DNA of 5,069 bases from Thermodesulfatator atlanticus. GTDB lineage: Bacteria; Desulfobacterota; Thermodesulfobacteria; Thermodesulfobacteriales; Thermodesulfatatoraceae. The stretch is from positions 1 to 5,069 of the forward strand of contig DROK01000283.1 in assembly GCA_011321895.1 (NCBI GenBank), read 5' to 3'. A program made the translations under genes and the position numbers. The first letter of the stretch is position 1. Every line of letters begins with the position of its first letter. Under the pieces are notes generated by a model that saw nothing but the letters and a program-made list of their open reading frames with translations, made no database searches and was not told the origin of the DNA. Below are positions 1 to 5,069 of the stretch, piece by piece.

Positions 1-25
1 AAAAAATGCTTGTTTGCGACCCACT

Positions 26-91
26 TGACGGAGGCTGGCAATCTCGTGAGTTATTCCGCGGGGGAAGCGATCTCTGTGGCCTCAACCGTCA
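26..91. repeat. Second, degenerate long imperfect hairpin related to the neighbouring repeat
   Basis: TGACGG (26-31) is complementary to CCGTCA (86-91), then AGGC (32-35) to GCCT (79-82) after a 3-base bulge. Near the tip, TTCC (54-57) pairs with GGAA (63-66) around GCGGG. The inner arms carry GGCAATCTCG and GAAGCGATCTC, close to the GAAGCAATCT end of the adjacent hairpin. This looks like a worn copy of the same family placed next to it. The long unpaired middle makes the fold uncertain. Confidence 0.4.
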
Positions 92-121
92 TTGCGAGCG
101 GGCAAATACCCGCGAAGCAAT
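91..121. repeat. Imperfect hairpin, dispersed-repeat type (ATTGCGAGCGGG...CCCGCGAAGCAAT)
   Basis: ATTGC (91-95) pairs with GCAAT (117-121) and GCGGG (98-102) pairs with CCCGC (109-113). They are separated by a small purine internal loop (GA against GAA) and closed by a 6-base CAAATA loop. The sequence GTCATTGCGAGC...GAAGCAATCT is familiar to me as a short palindromic repeat scattered between genes in many bacterial genomes, especially deltaproteobacterial and thermophilic ones. It lies 46 bases after the stop of the haem sensor and could act as a message 3'-end stabiliser or weak terminator. There is no U-run after it on either strand, so it is not a standard intrinsic terminator. Confidence 0.6.
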
Positions 122-166
122 CTTATGAAGCGATGACTAGTAAGGGACCCTGAGGCACTTATCATA

Positions 167-991
167 CTAAAGGACCAGAGAATCGTCGTCTAACATTTTT
201 TCCATGGTCTTTTGGCTTTTACGTAATCTTTCAATGGAAATGGCCAGCTTAAGTATCTCGTCTTTGGTTTGGTCTTCGGAAAGGTTGCGTACCCCAAGAT
301 CTACGTCCAGGTTACCAAGGCTCATTTCCCTTACCTTTTGGGTCAGGTTGGCCAGGGGGCTGAGTAACTCAAAACGCACCAGCCCGTAGAGGACCACCGT
401 TACCAAAAAGAAAACGGTGGCCACCCCTAAGGAGACCGATTCCCCCAGCAGGGACCAAAGGCTTTGGTAATGGACAAAAACTTTGATGGCACCGATGGTC
501 TCCCCCAAACGCAAAGGAGGAGCTCCCTTTTGGGCTTCGTGACAGGAAACACAGCCCTTCTTCACCACCAAGGGGCGCTGATAAACAAATTGGTGCCTTT
601 CAAATTGCCATTTTTCACGATAAAGGACGGGATTATGGAGATCCAATATTAGCTTGAAGTTTTCGGCAGAGGCTTGAGAGGCTAAATATTTCAGGGCCTC
701 GGGGTCATGGAGACGAAAAAGCTCCACTTCGTCGTTAGTCTCAAGAGAAAGCCCGCTTACCTGAGAAACCACCTTGAGTCCCTCAGGTCTTTTCACCCAC
801 AGGCCGTGCCATCGTTCAGAAGTGGCCAGGATGGTTTCTAAAAAAGTCGAAAAGCGCCGGGCGTTGGTGATGAGTTCCTTTTCACGGACCTGTTTAACGG
901 CAAAATATATGCCCATCCCGCTGAAGAAGGTTACCAGGATAAAAAATAGAGCCACTTTGTCCGCGAGACTGAGGCCCTTTATCTTTTTCAT
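167..991 (-). CDS. Membrane-bound c-type haem sensor: DUF3365/Tll0287-like domain with HAMP
   Basis: A 274-residue inner-membrane protein. A basic N-terminus is followed by a first transmembrane helix (about 12-32), an extracytoplasmic domain (33-182), a second transmembrane helix (about 184-206), a HAMP domain (about 207-258, with P212 and the DEI at 244-246) and a short coiled tail. The extracytoplasmic part fits the DUF3365/Tll0287-like family: a W-H-G-L-W-V helix, LHNPVLYREKWQFER, then the single haem c site CVSCH (147-151) followed by LGETIGAIKVF. Such domains covalently bind haem c outside the cytoplasm and are thought to sense redox state or a small ligand. In many relatives a kinase, cyclase or chemoreceptor domain follows the HAMP. 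Here the protein stops 16 residues after it, so it must signal through partners if it signals at all. GGAGG lies 5 bases before the ATG, inside the previous gene, with an ATGA overlap. It is the last gene of the run and ends in TAG. Confidence 0.92.
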   Translation of the reverse strand: MKKIKGLSLADKVALFFILVTFFSGMGIYFAVKQVREKELITNARRFSTFLETILATSERWHGLWVKRPEGLKVVSQVSGLSLETNDEVELFRLHDPEALKYLASQASAENFKLILDLHNPVLYREKWQFERHQFVYQRPLVVKKGCVSCHEAQKGAPPLRLGETIGAIKVFVHYQSLWSLLGESVSLGVATVFFLVTVVLYGLVRFELLSPLANLTQKVREMSLGNLDVDLGVRNLSEDQTKDEILKLAISIERLRKSQKTMEKMLDDDSLVL

Positions 992-1593
992 TTTATCCTC
1001 CCGGAACGGATGATTTCTTTGGCCTTATTGAGGACTTTTTGGGCTAAAGCCGGGTCGTCTATCTCTGAACGCAGGACCTTCAAGAAAAGAGAAGCGTTAG
1101 TTAAGGGGAGCCCCTTTTCTTTGGCATCGGCCTGTTTTAGGGCCTTCTTGACCATAAGTTTGGCTGCCGGTCCGTAATATGGAAGCAAAAACCTGACCAG
1201 TTCATTAAACAGGACCAGGGGGATGAGTTCCTGGTCTTCTGAAGGCAGACGCGGCTTCTGGGCCAGCTTTTCCAGCTTAAGGGAAAGGGTATTTAAGGCT
1301 ACGCTTACCAAAGGGCTGGGGGTGGCAGTTTTTAGGATCAATAGCACCTGATACCCTTTGAGGTCCTTGACCACCAGGGAGCCCCGTTCAAAAAGTACCA
1401 CCAATTCCTCAGGCTGGTCGCGCCCGCTCTGCTTAAAAGTGGTGTAAAGCTCTTCAAAAGAGTGGAAAAGGACTTCTTGGAGTTCGGGGCCAAAAACTTC
1501 TGGCAAATGGGCAAAAATCGGGCTCCCTTCCCGACTCACCAACACACCGTTTACGTCTTCCAGTTTTATTAAACTGGTAAGCAGACTCTTCAC
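988..1593 (-). CDS. Roadblock/LC7-like protein with C-terminal helical domain
   Basis: A 201-residue soluble protein. Residues 1-110 fit a Roadblock/LC7 pattern: a short N-terminal helix (LLTSLIKLEDV), a VNGVLVSREGSPIFAHL beta hairpin, a helix (36-55), strands ELVVLFERGSLVVKDLKGYQVLLIL (63-87), and a final long helix (94-111). After a Pro/acidic linker (112-121), residues 122-197 form an all-helical segment containing YYGPAAKLMVKKAL. This resembles small helical domains that follow signalling modules in other bacteria, but I cannot name it with certainty. The start codon is GTG at 1593, within the preceding stop (GTGA overlap), with AAGGAG 8 bases upstream. The 3' end overlaps the next gene by ATGA. 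Its context, between another Roadblock-like protein and a membrane haem sensor, suggests an adaptor or regulator that may pair with its neighbour. It has no enzyme motif. The gene is certain; the domain call rests on pattern only. Confidence 0.8.
   Translation of the reverse strand: MKSLLTSLIKLEDVNGVLVSREGSPIFAHLPEVFGPELQEVLFHSFEELYTTFKQSGRDQPEELVVLFERGSLVVKDLKGYQVLLILKTATPSPLVSVALNTLSLKLEKLAQKPRLPSEDQELIPLVLFNELVRFLLPYYGPAAKLMVKKALKQADAKEKGLPLTNASLFLKVLRSEIDDPALAQKVLNKAKEIIRSGRIK
997..1001 (-). promoter_or_regulatory. Ribosome binding site for the haem sensor, inside the upstream gene
   Basis: The minus strand reads GGGAGGATAAAATG. The GGAGG core is 5 bases before the ATG at 991 and lies in the final codons of the Roadblock-like gene, consistent with a polycistronic, coupled message. 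Confidence 0.75.
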
Positions 1594-2384
1594 GCCTTAT
1601 TCTCCTTTTCTAGTTCAAGGAGCTTTTTGCTCCACCAGAGAAGCCCTTTGCGTGGCACCCCGGCCAGCCCCAGGATCTTTTCCTCGGCCACCAGGGCCGC
1701 ATAAAGCTTGCGTTTGCCCGAAATAGCAAAGGCTTTTAACTCTCCCATACCCAGGAGCTCTCCAATTTCCCGGAGCTGAAAACAGGCGTAAGAAACAAAA
1801 CCGGAAAGTTCTTCGGCCTCTCCTTCTCCGTGACTTTCCTTCACTTCCCCTTCAGGATCTACCACGGCACCTAAACGGATCTCCGGTAAGGTCTCTCGCA
1901 CTTCGGTCCAAAAAGAGGGTGGCTCAGGCTCCGGTGCTTCCGGGGGATTGAGCTCAAGGGCTTGATCAAAAAGATCTTCGTTTAAAAAGGTTTCTTCGGT
2001 ACCAGCCTCGTCCTGACGACGGACCGCTTCAATAAGAAGGGCCTGAACCGGCCCTTTGAGATTGCCCTTTTCCGGCCAAACTACCGGTTTATATACTTCA
2101 AAGCGGCCTTCTTTCAGCTGCAACAGCCCGACAAAGGCCTCAAAACCTTCTTTTTCTTCATCACCGACAATTTCAGCGTGGTAAAGGACAGGGCCTTCCA
2201 GATAAATTTTTCCGATCCCGTGGGAGAGGGAGATCTTGACCAAATGTCTACCTGAACGATTGCCCAAAAGTTGCAAAACGTCGGCCAAGGAGATGGTCTT
2301 AAGCTCCCCCTGCATCACAGGGGAACCATTTAAGTGGGCCACGTTCTTTAAGCCCATTTCTTTTTTAGAAAACGGCTGGCCCAT
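1590..2384 (-). CDS. DUF4388 (PATAN-like) protein with C-terminal Roadblock/LC7-like domain
   Basis: A cytoplasmic protein of 264 residues with no signal peptide or membrane segment. Residues about 24-125 match the DUF4388 pattern: MQGELKTISLADVLQLL at the start, then an IGKIYLEGPVLYHAEI strand-turn-strand, EGFEAFVGLLQLKEGRFEV, and a final helix. An acidic, Pro-rich linker (about 125-158, containing PEAPEPEPP) leads to residues 162-258. These look like a Roadblock/LC7 fold: LGAVVDPEGEV, then a long helix (190-212), AISGKRKLYAALVAEEKILGL strands and an amphipathic C-terminal helix. DUF4388 proteins are common next to two-component, gliding and GTPase systems and probably mediate protein contacts. 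Roadblock proteins such as MglB dimerise and regulate Ras-like GTPases. The start is supported by AAGGAG 6 bases upstream; Met24 is a possible alternative domain-proximal start. The last codons contain the ribosome-binding site of the next gene, which it overlaps by 4 bases. The DUF4388 call is strong; the Roadblock call is moderate. Confidence 0.85.
   Translation of the reverse strand: MGQPFSKKEMGLKNVAHLNGSPVMQGELKTISLADVLQLLGNRSGRHLVKISLSHGIGKIYLEGPVLYHAEIVGDEEKEGFEAFVGLLQLKEGRFEVYKPVVWPEKGNLKGPVQALLIEAVRRQDEAGTEETFLNEDLFDQALELNPPEAPEPEPPSFWTEVRETLPEIRLGAVVDPEGEVKESHGEGEAEELSGFVSYACFQLREIGELLGMGELKAFAISGKRKLYAALVAEEKILGLAGVPRKGLLWWSKKLLELEKENKA
1602..1607 (-). promoter_or_regulatory. Ribosome binding site for the GTG start, inside the upstream gene
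   Basis: AAGGAG lies 8 bases before the GTG at 1593 and encodes part of the EKENKA C-terminus of the DUF4388 protein. With the GTGA overlap, this supports coupled translation and the non-ATG start. Confidence 0.7.
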
Positions 2385-2436
2385 GAGAGACTCCTTGAGG
2401 CTTTGTTTTCTTTTTCGGAATAAAAGAGAGGGAGGG

Positions 2437-4584
2437 TTAATTTCGCGGATTTATTTTTTCGACGAGTTCAAAAGTAATATGCCGGCGGGAGACGTTTACT
2501 TCTTTAACTTTCACCCTTACCAAGTCCCCCACCTGGAAGGTCTTTCCGGTGTGGCGTCCTACCAAGCGGTGGTGTTTTTCGTCAAGGACGTAGTAATCGT
2601 CTGGAAGGTCTACCAGGCGAACCACCCCGGAGGCGTAAATATCAAAAAGTTCCACAAAAAAACCAAAAGAGGTCACCGCAGAAATGACCCCTTCAAACAC
2701 TTCGCCAACGTGCTCTTTCATGAGCATTACCCTCACCCGGTCAAGGGCCTCCCTTTCGGCCTCCATGGCTACCCTTTCCCTCTCAGAAAGGTGCCTTCCC
2801 ATCTCTTCCAATTGCTCCAGGAAATAAGGCGGTTTTTTCTTTTTGAGGGCGGCCTTTAGCGCACGGTGAACTACCAGGTCAGGGTAACGCCTGATAGGGG
2901 AAGTAAAATGACAATAACATTCCGAAGCCAGACCAAAATGGCCGATATTGTCGGGTGAATATTTGGCCTGCTTGAGACAGCGCAAGAGGATGGTGTTTAC
3001 CAGATAGGCGTAAGGTTTTCCTTCCACCTGTTCGATAACCATCTGGAACCAGGAAGGTTCTGGTTGAGGGGGGAGCTTCAAATGGAGTCCCAGGGTGGCG
3101 GCAAAATCCACGAATTCTTTCAGTTTTTCCATATCCGGCGCTTCGTGTACCCGGTAAAGGATCGGGTATCCCTTTTCGGTGAGAAATTCGGCTACCGCTT
3201 CGTTGGCAGCGATCATAAATTCCTCGATGATAAAATGGGCGAAATGCCGTTCCCGCCGGACTATATCTTCCGGTTGTCCCTGGGTATCGAGAACCACCTC
3301 TGGCTCCGGAAGGTCAAAATCAATGCTGCCGCGGGCCAGGCGTTTTTCCCTCAAGAGGGTGCAGAGACGGGCCGCGTTTTCAAGGGGGGTAAGGAGCCGG
3401 CGGTATTTTTTTCGCAGGGCCGGCTCTTTGTCCACCACGATGGCCTTTACCAAGTTATAGGTTAGCCGCTCGTGACTCTTGATCACCGCTTCGGTAAAAC
3501 GGACCCGGCGGCGGTTCCCCTCCCGGTCAAAATCAATGACGACCACCATGGCCAATCGGTCAACGTAAGGGTTAAGGCTACACAAATGGTTAGAGAGTTT
3601 TTCCGGGAACATGGGCACCACCGTGCCAGGAAAATAAACGCTGGTACCCCGGGCGTAGGCCTCTTTGTCCAGTGCCGAACCCTTGGCCACGTAATGGGCC
3701 ACGTCCGCAATGGCCACGTAAAGACGCCAGCCTTTAGGTAATTTCCTTACGTAAACGGCGTCGTCGAAATCCTTGGCCGTCTCCCCGTCAATGGTCACAA
3801 AAGGGATCTTCCGCAAATCTTCTCTTCCGGCCATATCTTCCGGGGTTACTTCGTCGGGCAGGGCCTTGAGTTCTTCTTTTACCGCCCTGCTGAAGCGGTG
3901 GGGCAGTTCGTATTTGTAAATGACGGCTTTGAGCTGGGTGCTTAATTCTTCCGGATCTCCAAGTACTTCAACGATCCGGCCTTCAGGAATACGCCGGCCC
4001 GGGGAAAAGTCCGTTATTTCCGCCACCACCATTTCTCCGTCCTGGGCCCCTTTGGTGGCCTCAGGGGGGATGAGGATTTCAAAAGGTAACCTTTCGTCTT
4101 CGGGAATAACCGTTGAAACCCGGCGCCCCCGGTAGAAAAAACCCACGATATAACGTCTGGCCCTCTCCAGGATCCGGATAACCGTCCCCTCAGGTCTTTT
4201 GCGGTGGGGGGTTTCGACCCGAACGATGACCTTATCTCCGTCAAGGGCCCCCTTTAAACGGTTGGGCGGGACGTGAACCACCGGTTTTTTGGGTTCTTCC
4301 GGTTCCAGCACGCCGTAACCGTCGGGATGGACCTTTAATCTGCCGGTCACAAGTTGCATCTGCTCCGGCAAGCCGTAGCGTTTTCCCTTGATATGGATGA
4401 GTCTCCCTTCTTTGGTAAGGCGTTTAATTAGAGTGCGGAACTCTTTACGATCCGCGGTGGGGATATTTAAAAGATGATACAGTTCCCGCAAAAACATGGG
4501 CCGCCCGGCCTTGCGCATGGCAGCAATAACCTCTTTATCCGAGGGGAGCCCTGCCCTTTTCTTCTTTTTCTTCTTTCTGGCCAT
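2437..4584 (-). CDS. rnr: Ribonuclease R (3'-5' exoribonuclease, RNB family)
   Basis: A cytoplasmic, processive, Mg2+-dependent 3'-5' exoribonuclease that in this family degrades structured RNA, rRNA fragments and mRNA. The 715 residues show the full RNase R order: a Lys-rich N-terminus (4-10), a winged-helix domain (about 15-75), two cold-shock/OB domains (about 78-140 and 145-210), the RNB catalytic domain (about 258-580) and an S1 domain (about 626-706). The active-site motif IDGETAKDFDDAV is at 265-277, with the four metal-binding Asp at 266, 272, 274 and 275. Tyr317 lies in the GTSVYFPGTVVPMFPEKLSN block, and the RNase II/R signature HFTSPIRRYPDLVVHR spans 559-574. The winged-helix domain argues for RNase R rather than RNase II. 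It is about 100 residues shorter than the E. coli enzyme (813) and ends just after S1, without a long basic tail. AGGA lies 7 bases before the ATG. The start overlaps the previous stop by one base. Confidence 0.97.
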   Translation of the reverse strand: MARKKKKKKRAGLPSDKEVIAAMRKAGRPMFLRELYHLLNIPTADRKEFRTLIKRLTKEGRLIHIKGKRYGLPEQMQLVTGRLKVHPDGYGVLEPEEPKKPVVHVPPNRLKGALDGDKVIVRVETPHRKRPEGTVIRILERARRYIVGFFYRGRRVSTVIPEDERLPFEILIPPEATKGAQDGEMVVAEITDFSPGRRIPEGRIVEVLGDPEELSTQLKAVIYKYELPHRFSRAVKEELKALPDEVTPEDMAGREDLRKIPFVTIDGETAKDFDDAVYVRKLPKGWRLYVAIADVAHYVAKGSALDKEAYARGTSVYFPGTVVPMFPEKLSNHLCSLNPYVDRLAMVVVIDFDREGNRRRVRFTEAVIKSHERLTYNLVKAIVVDKEPALRKKYRRLLTPLENAARLCTLLREKRLARGSIDFDLPEPEVVLDTQGQPEDIVRRERHFAHFIIEEFMIAANEAVAEFLTEKGYPILYRVHEAPDMEKLKEFVDFAATLGLHLKLPPQPEPSWFQMVIEQVEGKPYAYLVNTILLRCLKQAKYSPDNIGHFGLASECYCHFTSPIRRYPDLVVHRALKAALKKKKPPYFLEQLEEMGRHLSERERVAMEAEREALDRVRVMLMKEHVGEVFEGVISAVTSFGFFVELFDIYASGVVRLVDLPDDYYVLDEKHHRLVGRHTGKTFQVGDLVRVKVKEVNVSRRHITFELVEKINPRN

Positions 4585-4973
4585 TAATAAATCCTGTTAA
4601 GCTCTTTGGTGGTAACCACCCGTATGAGGACCCTTTTGCCCTTAGCGTTAGGACGGACTTCCTGGAACATCCAGCCGTTTGGGCGAGGTAAAAAGACGTG
4701 GCGACGGAAACCATCGGTGGGGGTATAAACGATTAAGACCCCGGCCAACCGGCTTTCTTCGTCTAAAACGATGTCTACCCGCTCCAAAAAATTGATATTA
4801 CCCGGGCCGAAATCAGTAAAGATATAGCCTAGGGTGGTCGGGGGCGCCTTATCAACGAAGAAATAAGCGGCGTAAAGCTCTTTTTCTTCTACCGAAAGGA
4901 CCTCAGCCCTGGCCCAGAAAGGCCAGGCCAAGACGACCAGCCAGAAGATTACCCCCCAAAAAGGCCTTCTCAT
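4584..4973 (-). CDS. Small secreted protein of unknown function, with signal peptide
   Basis: I do not recognise this 129-residue protein as a named family. The N-terminus is a classic Sec signal peptide: two Arg at residues 2-3, a hydrophobic, Trp-rich core (about 4-20) and an A-R-A cleavage motif at 21-23. This leaves a mature protein of about 106 residues in the periplasm. The mature part has no Cys, so it is neither a lipoprotein nor a disulphide protein. It is predicted by eye to be mostly beta (alternating stretches such as VDIVLDEE, GVLIVYTP and RVLIRVVTT), with a conserved-looking NGWMF turn. The reading frame stays open 19 codons further upstream. The ATG at 4973 was chosen because an ideal GGAGG lies 5 bases before it and the signal peptide starts there. 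Its TAA stop shares one base with the rnr ATG, so the two genes are probably translationally coupled. The frame is well supported; the function is unknown. Confidence 0.8.
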   Translation of the reverse strand: MRRPFWGVIFWLVVLAWPFWARAEVLSVEEKELYAAYFFVDKAPPTTLGYIFTDFGPGNINFLERVDIVLDEESRLAGVLIVYTPTDGFRRHVFLPRPNGWMFQEVRPNAKGKRVLIRVVTTKELNRIY

Positions 4974-4978
4974 ATAAG

Positions 4979-4983
4979 CCTCC
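4979..4983 (-). promoter_or_regulatory. Ribosome binding site that fixes the start of the secreted protein
   Basis: The minus strand reads AAAAGGAGG followed by a 5-base spacer and the ATG at 4973. The upstream in-frame start at 5030 has no such site and would put 19 polar residues ahead of the signal peptide, so this site decides the start. Confidence 0.8.
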
Positions 4984-5005
4984 TTTTCGGTAGTTATTTT
5001 CAGCA

Positions 5006-5035
5006 AACATAGTTTCCCTTGGTTTGGCAAGTAAA
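5006..5035 (-). promoter_or_regulatory. Possible weak sigma-70-type promoter for the secreted protein/rnr operon
   Basis: On the minus strand, TTTACT (5035-5030) and TATGTT (5011-5006) are separated by 18 bases; each matches 4 of 6 consensus positions. This is the best pair in the short leader ahead of the first gene. The leader is AT-rich, so chance matches are likely, and the window ends too close to exclude a promoter further upstream. Confidence 0.22.
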
Positions 5036-5051
5036 AAATAAAAGGGAGACC
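5033..5051 (-). terminator. Possible 3' arm and U-tract of a terminator for a gene beyond the window
   Basis: Read on the minus strand this is GGTCTCCC followed by TTTTATTTTTT, the look of the descending arm and U-run of an intrinsic terminator. The matching ascending arm (GGGAGACC) is not within the window and would have to lie beyond 5069, so the loop would be long. A 6-base inverted repeat TCCCTT/AAGGGA (5042-5047 with 5015-5020, 21-base loop) uses the same bases and is an alternative pairing. Confidence 0.15.
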
Positions 5052-5069
5052 AATTCGCCTGGCAATAAT

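Noticed and set aside
1..22. Minus-strand T-run (6 to 1) as an intrinsic terminator of the operon
   Set aside because: The bases before it on the minus strand do not form a stable stem, and the window ends in the run, so it cannot be judged.
1..166. CRISPR array, tRNA or small-RNA gene in the non-coding end
   Set aside because: There are no regularly spaced direct repeats and no cloverleaf; the structure seen is explained by two imperfect inverted repeats.
204..1013. Plus-strand open frames at 204-389, 464-652 and 774-1013
   Set aside because: They are antisense to the haem sensor gene, whose helices, CVSCH and HAMP are all in the minus-strand frame; none has a recognisable product.
2236..2859. 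207-codon plus-strand open frame
   Set aside because: It runs antisense across the ends of rnr and the DUF4388 gene, both strongly supported. Its protein has no recognisable domain, and it has no convincing ribosome site. It is a shadow of biased codons.
2905..2919. Cys-Tyr-Cys-His in RNase R (residues 556-559) as a haem or metal site
   Set aside because: It is not CxxCH, the protein is cytoplasmic, and the His begins the normal RNase II/R signature.
3064..3465. 133-codon plus-strand open frame and the overlapping 3179-3460 frame
   Set aside because: Both are fully antisense to the conserved RNB domain of rnr and show no family features.
3483..3710. Minus-strand open frames 3483-3710 and 4014-4244
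   Set aside because: They lie in other frames inside rnr on the same strand; the rnr reading frame is intact and conserved through both, so there is no frameshift to explain.
4974..5030. Upstream 19-codon extension of the secreted protein
   Set aside because: It would place polar residues before the signal peptide and ignore the ideal GGAGG directly before the ATG at 4973.

Overview
The window looks like part of a bacterial chromosome in which every convincing gene lies on the minus strand and nearly all sequence is coding. The proteins are rich in Lys, Glu, Leu and Val and poor in Gln and Asn, GC content is moderate, and a c-type haem sensor sits beside DUF4388 and Roadblock-like proteins. 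A "GTCATTGCGAGC...GCAATCT" dispersed hairpin repeat lies at one end. Together these suggest a thermophilic, anaerobic Gram-negative bacterium, for example of the Thermodesulfobacteriota/Desulfobacterota. That assignment is inference from gene content and style; no marker gene proves it.

In the direction of transcription (right to left) there is: (1) a short leader at 5069-4974 with a possible weak promoter and what may be the end of an upstream terminator; (2) a small secreted protein of unknown function (4973-4584); (3) rnr, encoding the 3'-5' exoribonuclease RNase R (4584-2437), whose start codon overlaps the stop of gene 2 by one base; (4) a 52-base gap without a terminator; (5) a DUF4388 plus Roadblock-like protein (2384-1590); (6) a Roadblock-like protein with a C-terminal helical domain (1593-988, GTG start); (7) a membrane-anchored, c-type-haem-binding DUF3365/Tll0287-like sensor with a HAMP domain and no output domain (991-167); (8) 166 non-coding bases carrying two imperfect hairpin repeats.

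Genes 5, 6 and 7 are joined by 4-base start/stop overlaps, so they are very probably co-translated. They form a compact module: a periplasmic haem domain linked through two membrane helices and a HAMP domain to the cytoplasm, made together with two Roadblock/DUF4388-type scaffold or GTPase-regulator proteins. No kinase, methyl-accepting domain or Ras-like GTPase is present in the window. If this is a signalling system, its output is therefore either encoded elsewhere or is a protein-protein contact made by the two small proteins. This module is the most interesting part of the window. RNase R and the secreted protein belong to the same transcription direction and may share the operon, but nothing in the sequence ties them functionally to the sensor module.
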